This document shows, piece by piece, positions 59,978 to 64,000 of a DNA stretch of 64,000 nt (the first letter of the stretch is position 1; the number at the start of each line of letters is the position of its first letter). The notes beneath the pieces are model-generated. The model saw only the letters and a program-made list of their open reading frames with translations. It searched no databases and had not been told where the DNA came from. The stretch comes from Aquipseudomonas alcaligenes_A (GTDB lineage: Bacteria; Pseudomonadota; Gammaproteobacteria; Pseudomonadales; Pseudomonadaceae). Location: assembly GCA_048595745.1 (NCBI GenBank), contig CP184361.1; one strand, given 5' to 3'. A program made the position numbers and the translations under genes.

Positions 59978-60258
59978 TCGGCGAGCTGGTAGAGGGTCTC
60001 GCCCTCTTTGACCATGCCCAGCTCGTGGCGGGCACGCTCTTCCACGGTTTCCATGCCTTTCTTCAGCTCCAGCACCTCGGCCTCGAGGATGCGGTTACGC
60101 TCCAGCAGGCGCTCGTTCTCGCCCTTCTGTTCGGCAATCTGCCGCTGCAGCTCGGCGACCTGCGCCAGGCTGCCCTCACCCACCCACAGGCGATACTGCA
60201 GGCCGGCCAGGACCAGCACGAGCGCGACGAACAGCCAGTAAGGCGCTTTGTTAGACAT
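59974..60258 (-). CDS. ftsB: Cell division protein FtsB
   Basis: A 94-residue single-pass protein (helix about 6-24) with a coiled coil (EGSLAQVAELQRQIAEQKGENERLLERNRILEAEV region) and the conserved EERARHELGMVKEGETLY tail. It bridges FtsL and FtsQ at the divisome. The ATG at 60258 gives the family N-terminus; an ATG at 60276 lies just after the eno terminator and would add six residues. No clear ribosome-binding site before either. Confidence 0.95.
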   Translation of the reverse strand: MSNKAPYWLFVALVLVLAGLQYRLWVGEGSLAQVAELQRQIAEQKGENERLLERNRILEAEVLELKKGMETVEERARHELGMVKEGETLYQLAE

Positions 60259-60279
60259 GGGGACGCGAATATCCATACA

Positions 60280-60305
60280 AAAAGGGCAGCTTGCGCTGCC
60301 CTTTT
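60280..60305 (-). terminator. Terminator of eno
   Basis: AAAAGGGCAGC with GCTGCCCTTTT, 4-base loop, in the 59 bases between eno and ftsB. On the minus strand the stem is followed by TTTTTG. Some read-through is probably needed for ftsB-ispD. Confidence 0.85.
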
Positions 60306-60317
60306 ACCATTCCCGGC

Positions 60318-61607
60318 CTAGCCGCGGAACTCGGCACGGCCCTTGTAGGGCGCTTTGCCGCCGAGCTGCTCTTCGATGCGCAGCAGCTGGTTGTACTTGG
60401 ACACGCGATCCGAACGGCACAGGGAGCCGGTCTTGATCTGACCGGCAGCGGTGCCGACGGCCAGGTCAGCGATGGTGCTGTCCTCGGTTTCACCGCTGCG
60501 GTGCGAGATCACCGCGGTGAAGCCGGCAGCCTTGGCCATCTGGATGGCTTCCAGGGTCTCGGTCAGCGAGCCGATCTGGTTGAACTTGATCAGGATCGAG
60601 TTGCCGATCTTCTCTTCGATGCCGCGCTTGAGGATCTTGGTATTGGTCACGAACAGGTCGTCGCCAACCAGCTGCACCTTCTCGCCGATCTTGTCGGTCA
60701 GGACTTTCCAGCCAGCCCAGTCGGACTCGTCCATGCCGTCTTCGATGGAGATGATCGGGTAGCGCTGGGTCAGGCCGGCCAGATAGTCGGCGAAGCCTTC
60801 GGCGCTGAACACCTTGCCTTCGCCAGCCAGGTCGTACTGACCATCCTTGAAGAACTCGGAGGAAGCGCAGTCCAGGGCCAGGGTAATGTCGGTGCCCAGC
60901 TGGTAGCCAGCGTTGGCCACGGCCTCGGCGATGGCGGCCAGGGCGTCTTCGTTGGAAGCCAGGTTCGGCGCGAAGCCGCCCTCGTCACCCACGGCGGTGT
61001 TCAGGCCACGGGCCTTCAGCACGGCTTTCAGGTGATGGAAGATCTCGGCGCCCATGCGCAGGGCGTCGGCGAAGTTCTTGGCGCCGACCGGCTGGACCAT
61101 GAACTCCTGGATATCGACGTTGTTGTCGGCGTGCTCACCGCCGTTGATGATGTTCATCATCGGCACCGGCATGGAGTAGACGCCAGGGGTGCCGTTCAGA
61201 TCGGCGATGTGCGCGTACAGCGGCACGCCCTTGGCCTGGGCAGCGGCCTTGGCGGCGGCCAGGGACACGGCGAGGATGGCATTGGCGCCCAGCTTGGCCT
61301 TGTTCTCGGTACCGTCCAGATCGATCATGGCGCGGTCCAGAGCCTTCTGGTCGGTCGCGTCCTTGCCCAGCAACAGGTCGCGGATCGGGCCGTTGATGTT
61401 GGCCACAGCCTTCAGTACGCCCTTGCCCAGGTAACGGCTCTTGTCGCCATCACGCAGTTCCAGCGCTTCGCGGGAACCGGTGGAAGCACCGGACGGCGCG
61501 CAGGCGCTGCCGATGATGCCGCCTTCGAGGATTACATCGGCTTCTACGGTGGGGTTACCACGGGAGTCGAGAACCTCGCGGCCCTTGATGTCGACGATTT
61601 TTGCCAT
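60318..61607 (-). CDS. eno: Enolase
   Basis: Eno converts 2-phosphoglycerate to phosphoenolpyruvate. The 429-residue protein has the start MAKIVDIKGREVLDSRGNPT, the mobile loop GASTGSREALELRDGD and the signature ILIKFNQIGSLTETLE with Lys, plus SHRSGETEDSTIADLAV. ATG 61607 was preferred over an upstream in-frame start on family N-terminus grounds. It lies downstream of kdsA. Confidence 0.98.
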   Translation of the reverse strand: MAKIVDIKGREVLDSRGNPTVEADVILEGGIIGSACAPSGASTGSREALELRDGDKSRYLGKGVLKAVANINGPIRDLLLGKDATDQKALDRAMIDLDGTENKAKLGANAILAVSLAAAKAAAQAKGVPLYAHIADLNGTPGVYSMPVPMMNIINGGEHADNNVDIQEFMVQPVGAKNFADALRMGAEIFHHLKAVLKARGLNTAVGDEGGFAPNLASNEDALAAIAEAVANAGYQLGTDITLALDCASSEFFKDGQYDLAGEGKVFSAEGFADYLAGLTQRYPIISIEDGMDESDWAGWKVLTDKIGEKVQLVGDDLFVTNTKILKRGIEEKIGNSILIKFNQIGSLTETLEAIQMAKAAGFTAVISHRSGETEDSTIADLAVGTAAGQIKTGSLCRSDRVSKYNQLLRIEEQLGGKAPYKGRAEFRG

Positions 61608-61679
61608 CGCGTGTAGCACTCCAAAAGTTTACGTGAGGGTACGCCCAACGGGCGCGCACTTTACCGGAGAAACGGCCGA

Positions 61680-62525
61680 TCAGGCAGTCTCGATCGGCGG
61701 GAAGCTCTTCACCAGATCATCCAGCTGCTTGAGCTGGGTGAGGAACGGCTCCAGTTTGTCCAGGCGCAAGGCGCAGGGGCCGTCGCACTTGGCATTGTCC
61801 GGGTCTGGATGGGCCTCGAGGAACAGTCCAGCCAGGCCCTGGCTCATGCCGGCCTTGGCCAGGTCGGTGACCTGGGCACGACGGCCGCCGGCGGAGTCGG
61901 CGCGGCCACCCGGCATCTGCAGAGCGTGGGTCACGTCGAAGAACACCGGATACTCGAAGGACTTCATGATGCCGAAGCCGAGCATATCCACCACCAGGTT
62001 GTTGTAACCGAAGGAGGAACCACGCTCGCAAAGGATCAGCTGGTCGTTACCGGCCTCCTCGCACTTGCGCAGGATGTGTTTCATCTCCTGCGGGGCGAGG
62101 AACTGGGCCTTCTTGATGTTGATCACCGCCCCGGTCTTGGCCATGGCCACCACCAGGTCGGTCTGCCGCGAAAGGAAGGCCGGCAGCTGGATGATGTCGC
62201 ACACCTCGGCCACCGGGGCGGCCTGGTAAGGCTCGTGGACGTCGGTGATCACCGGCACGCCGAAGGTCTTCTTCACTTCCTCGAAGATCTTCATGCCCTC
62301 TTCCAGGCCCGGGCCGCGGAAGGAGGTGACGGAAGAACGGTTGGCCTTGTCGAAGCTGGCCTTGAACACGTAGGGAATACCGAGCTTCTCGGTGCCCCGT
62401 ACGTACTCCTCGCAGGCCTGCATGGCCAGGTCGCGCGATTCCAGCACGTTGATGCCACCGAACAGCACGAACGGCTTGTCGTTGGCGATCTCGATGCCGC
62501 CGACCTTGATGATCTTCTGAGCCAT
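61680..62525 (-). CDS. kdsA: 3-deoxy-8-phosphooctulonate synthase
   Basis: KdsA condenses phosphoenolpyruvate with arabinose 5-phosphate to make KDO-8-phosphate for lipopolysaccharide. The 281-residue protein has FKASFDKANRSS, GVPVITDVHEPYQA and ILCERGSSFGYNNLVVDM. Normal length. It follows pyrG; the 153-base gap between the two is almost filled by copy 2 of the structured repeat. Confidence 0.97.
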   Translation of the reverse strand: MAQKIIKVGGIEIANDKPFVLFGGINVLESRDLAMQACEEYVRGTEKLGIPYVFKASFDKANRSSVTSFRGPGLEEGMKIFEEVKKTFGVPVITDVHEPYQAAPVAEVCDIIQLPAFLSRQTDLVVAMAKTGAVINIKKAQFLAPQEMKHILRKCEEAGNDQLILCERGSSFGYNNLVVDMLGFGIMKSFEYPVFFDVTHALQMPGGRADSAGGRRAQVTDLAKAGMSQGLAGLFLEAHPDPDNAKCDGPCALRLDKLEPFLTQLKQLDDLVKSFPPIETA

Positions 62526-62537
62526 ATACCTTTCCTT

Positions 62538-62679
62538 AGAGTCTGTTCATGCTCTCGCGAGCTAGAGCCATGCCAGGCGAAAACAGGTGAGGAAGCGCAG
62601 TTTACCGAGAGTAAATGAGCATTCCGAGCCTGTTTTCAACGCAGCAGGGCCGACGCGTAGCAGAGCATGGACTGACTCT
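62538..62679 (-). repeat. Structured dispersed element, copy 2 (between pyrG and kdsA)
   Basis: Related to 9665-9805 when read on the minus strand: shared CGTCGGCC, CTGCTGCGTTGAAA, ATGCTCATTTAC, GGTAAACT, TTTCGCCT and TGGCTCTAGCTC. Nested inverted repeats are AGAGTC with GACTCT and CATGCTCT with AGAGCATG at the outside, GAAAACAGG with CCTGTTTTC inside, and TTTAC/GTAAA at the tip. It runs from the pyrG stop codon to 13 bases before the kdsA start. Length 142 against 141 in copy 1. Confidence 0.85.
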
Positions 62680-64000
62680 TATGCCTTGCCGGCCTGTTTC
62701 AGGGCTGCCTTGACGAAGCCACTGAACAGCGGGTGGCCATCGCGCGGGGTGGAGGTGAATTCCGGGTGGAACTGGCAGGCGACGAACCACGGATGATCCG
62801 GAGCCTCGACCACCTCGACCAGCGCGCCGTCGGCGGAGCGACCGCTAACCTTGAGACCAGCGGCCTCCAGCTGCGGCAGCAGGTTGTTGTTCACTTCGTA
62901 GCGATGGCGATGGCGCTCGACGATCACGTCCTTGCCATAGCACTCACGCACGCTGGAGCCGGCCATCAGCTGGCAGTCCTGCGCGCCCAGACGCATGGTG
63001 CCGCCCAGGTCGGAGGCTTCGGTACGGGTTTCCACACTACCGGCGGCGTCCTGCCACTCGGTGATCAGGCCAACGACCGGGTGGGCGCTGTTCTGGTCGA
63101 ACTCAGTGGAATTGGCATCACTCCAGCCCACCACGTTGCGGGCATACTCGATCACCGCCACCTGCATGCCCAGGCAGATGCCCAGGTAGGGAATCTTGTT
63201 CTCGCGGGCGTACTGCACGGTGCGGATCTTGCCTTCCACACCACGCAGACCGAAGCCGCCCGGAACCAGGATGGCATCGACGCCTTCGAGCTTGGCAGTG
63301 CCTTCGTTCTCGATCTCCTCGGAGTCGATGTAGCGCAGGTTGACCTTGGTGCGATTCTGGATGCCGGCGTGGCCCATGGCCTCGATCAGCGACTTGTACG
63401 CGTCCAGCAGCTCCATGTACTTGCCGACCATGGCGATGGTGACTTCCTTCTCCGGGTGCAGCTTGGCGTCGACCACGCGCTCCCACTCGGAGAGATCGGC
63501 CGGCTGGCACTGCAGGCCGAAGCGCTCGACGACGATGTCGTCCAGGCCCTGGGCGTGCAGCACGGAAGGAATGCGGTAGATGGTATCGACGTCTTCCAGG
63601 CCGATCACCGCGCGTTCTTCCACGTTGGTGAACAGGGCGATCTTGCGGCGCGAGGACAGGTCGATCTCATGGTCGGAACGGCAGATCAGCACGTCCGGCT
63701 GCACACCGATGGAACGCAGCTCCTTGACCGAGTGCTGGGTCGGCTTGGTCTTGGTCTCGCCGGCAGTGGCGATGTAGGGCACCAGGGTCAGGTGCATGAA
63801 CATGGCACGCTTGGCGCCCAGCTCTACACGCAGCTGGCGGGCCGCCTCGAGGAACGGCTGGGACTCGATATCGCCCACGGTGCCACCGATCTCGACCATG
63901 GCCACGTCGGCATCGCCGGCGCCCTTGATCACGCGGCGCTTGATCTCGTCGGTGATGTGCGGGATCACCTGGATGGTGGCGCCCAGGTAGTCACCGCGGC
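62679..64000 (-). CDS. pyrG: CTP synthase, 5'-truncated by the window edge
   Basis: PyrG converts UTP to CTP with glutamine. About 440 C-terminal residues of the usual ~543 are present. They include the end of the synthetase domain (QVIPHITDEIKRRV, VEIGGTVGDIES) and the class I glutamine amidotransferase domain, with Cys in YLGICLGMQ and the His/Glu pair in CQFHPEFTS. The frame stays open past position 64000, so the gene continues beyond the window; the valine codon at 63966-63968 is internal and not a start. The stop abuts the structured repeat. Confidence 0.97.
   Translation of the reverse strand, partial: RGDYLGATIQVIPHITDEIKRRVIKGAGDADVAMVEIGGTVGDIESQPFLEAARQLRVELGAKRAMFMHLTLVPYIATAGETKTKPTQHSVKELRSIGVQPDVLICRSDHEIDLSSRRKIALFTNVEERAVIGLEDVDTIYRIPSVLHAQGLDDIVVERFGLQCQPADLSEWERVVDAKLHPEKEVTIAMVGKYMELLDAYKSLIEAMGHAGIQNRTKVNLRYIDSEEIENEGTAKLEGVDAILVPGGFGLRGVEGKIRTVQYARENKIPYLGICLGMQVAVIEYARNVVGWSDANSTEFDQNSAHPVVGLITEWQDAAGSVETRTEASDLGGTMRLGAQDCQLMAGSSVRECYGKDVIVERHRHRYEVNNNLLPQLEAAGLKVSGRSADGALVEVVEAPDHPWFVACQFHPEFTSTPRDGHPLFSGFVKAALKQAGKA

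Overview
The window looks like chromosomal DNA from a Pseudomonas species (gammaproteobacterium, high GC, strong C/G third positions, many 4-base ATGA/GTGA overlaps). From memory, several blocks follow the P. aeruginosa order: olsB-olsA-acpH-ArsR-MFS-xenB (PA4350-PA4356), the OmpA-like lipoprotein/acyltransferase/pta/ackA/slyD/gpx/cysZ/GGDEF/trxB neighbourhood (PA0833-PA0850), and pyrG-kdsA-eno-ftsB-ispD (PA3637-PA3633). Periplasmic nitrate reductase and an alkB alkane hydroxylase point to a respiratory, hydrocarbon-using environmental pseudomonad. I see no rRNA, tRNA, CRISPR array, phage or insertion sequence. No gap without a gene exceeds 300 bases; the largest are 30380-30633, 54704-54940 (riboswitch), 18804-19023 and 47171-47389 (promoter module).

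Layout. 1-3.6 kb: end of napD, then napA-napB-napC. 3.6-8.8 kb, minus strand: phospholipase D-type cardiolipin synthase with a YceI protein, a serine hydrolase with a small partner, an oxygen-sensing type di-iron MBL protein with a candidate Anr box, and an acyl-CoA-dehydrogenase-like protein. 8.9-10.6 kb: ornithine-lipid genes olsB and olsA, separated by copy 1 of a structured repeat. 10.7-16.5 kb: acpH and an AraC regulator facing alkB-rubredoxin, then an ArsR-MFS-ene-reductase operon. 16.6-23 kb: SDR, small Cys protein, trxB, a CHASE4-PAS-GGDEF cyclase, cysZ and a glycosyltransferase. 23-26.8 kb, minus strand: a second ene-reductase with TetR regulator and nitroreductase, then glutathione peroxidase and slyD. 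26.8-31.5 kb: DUF3565, ackA-pta, acyltransferase. 31.5-40 kb, minus strand: a REC-PAS-GGDEF-EAL protein, a 1250-residue triple-receiver hybrid kinase, OmpA lipoprotein, MBL hydrolase and AraC regulator. 41-50.4 kb: a MalT/LuxR-type regulator, DUF1329, DUF1302, an AlkK-like acyl-CoA ligase and a thiolase. 50.4-59.2 kb: LysE exporter, hprA-like dehydrogenase, rsmC, lysP, a Mn-riboswitch-controlled GDT1-family exporter, SnoaL-like protein, M48 lipoprotein protease and a chemoreceptor. 59.2-64 kb, minus strand: ispD-ftsB, eno, kdsA and 5'-truncated pyrG, with copy 2 of the structured repeat between pyrG and kdsA.

The two most notable signals are non-coding. (1) A ~141-base element occurs twice (9665-9805 and 62538-62679). 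Each copy starts at the stop codon of the upstream gene, in the same transcriptional orientation and inside an operon-like gene pair. The arms differ between copies but remain self-complementary within each copy. (2) The same two-part promoter module lies 58-59 bases upstream of both the AlkK-like ligase gene and the DUF1302 gene, beside a MalT-like regulator. This defines a candidate fatty-acid uptake and activation regulon.

Functionally, alkane oxidation (alkB, rubredoxin) could feed fatty acids to the acyl-CoA ligase and thiolase. Two independently regulated flavin ene-reductase modules suggest electrophile defence. Two GGDEF proteins and a hybrid kinase provide c-di-GMP signalling.
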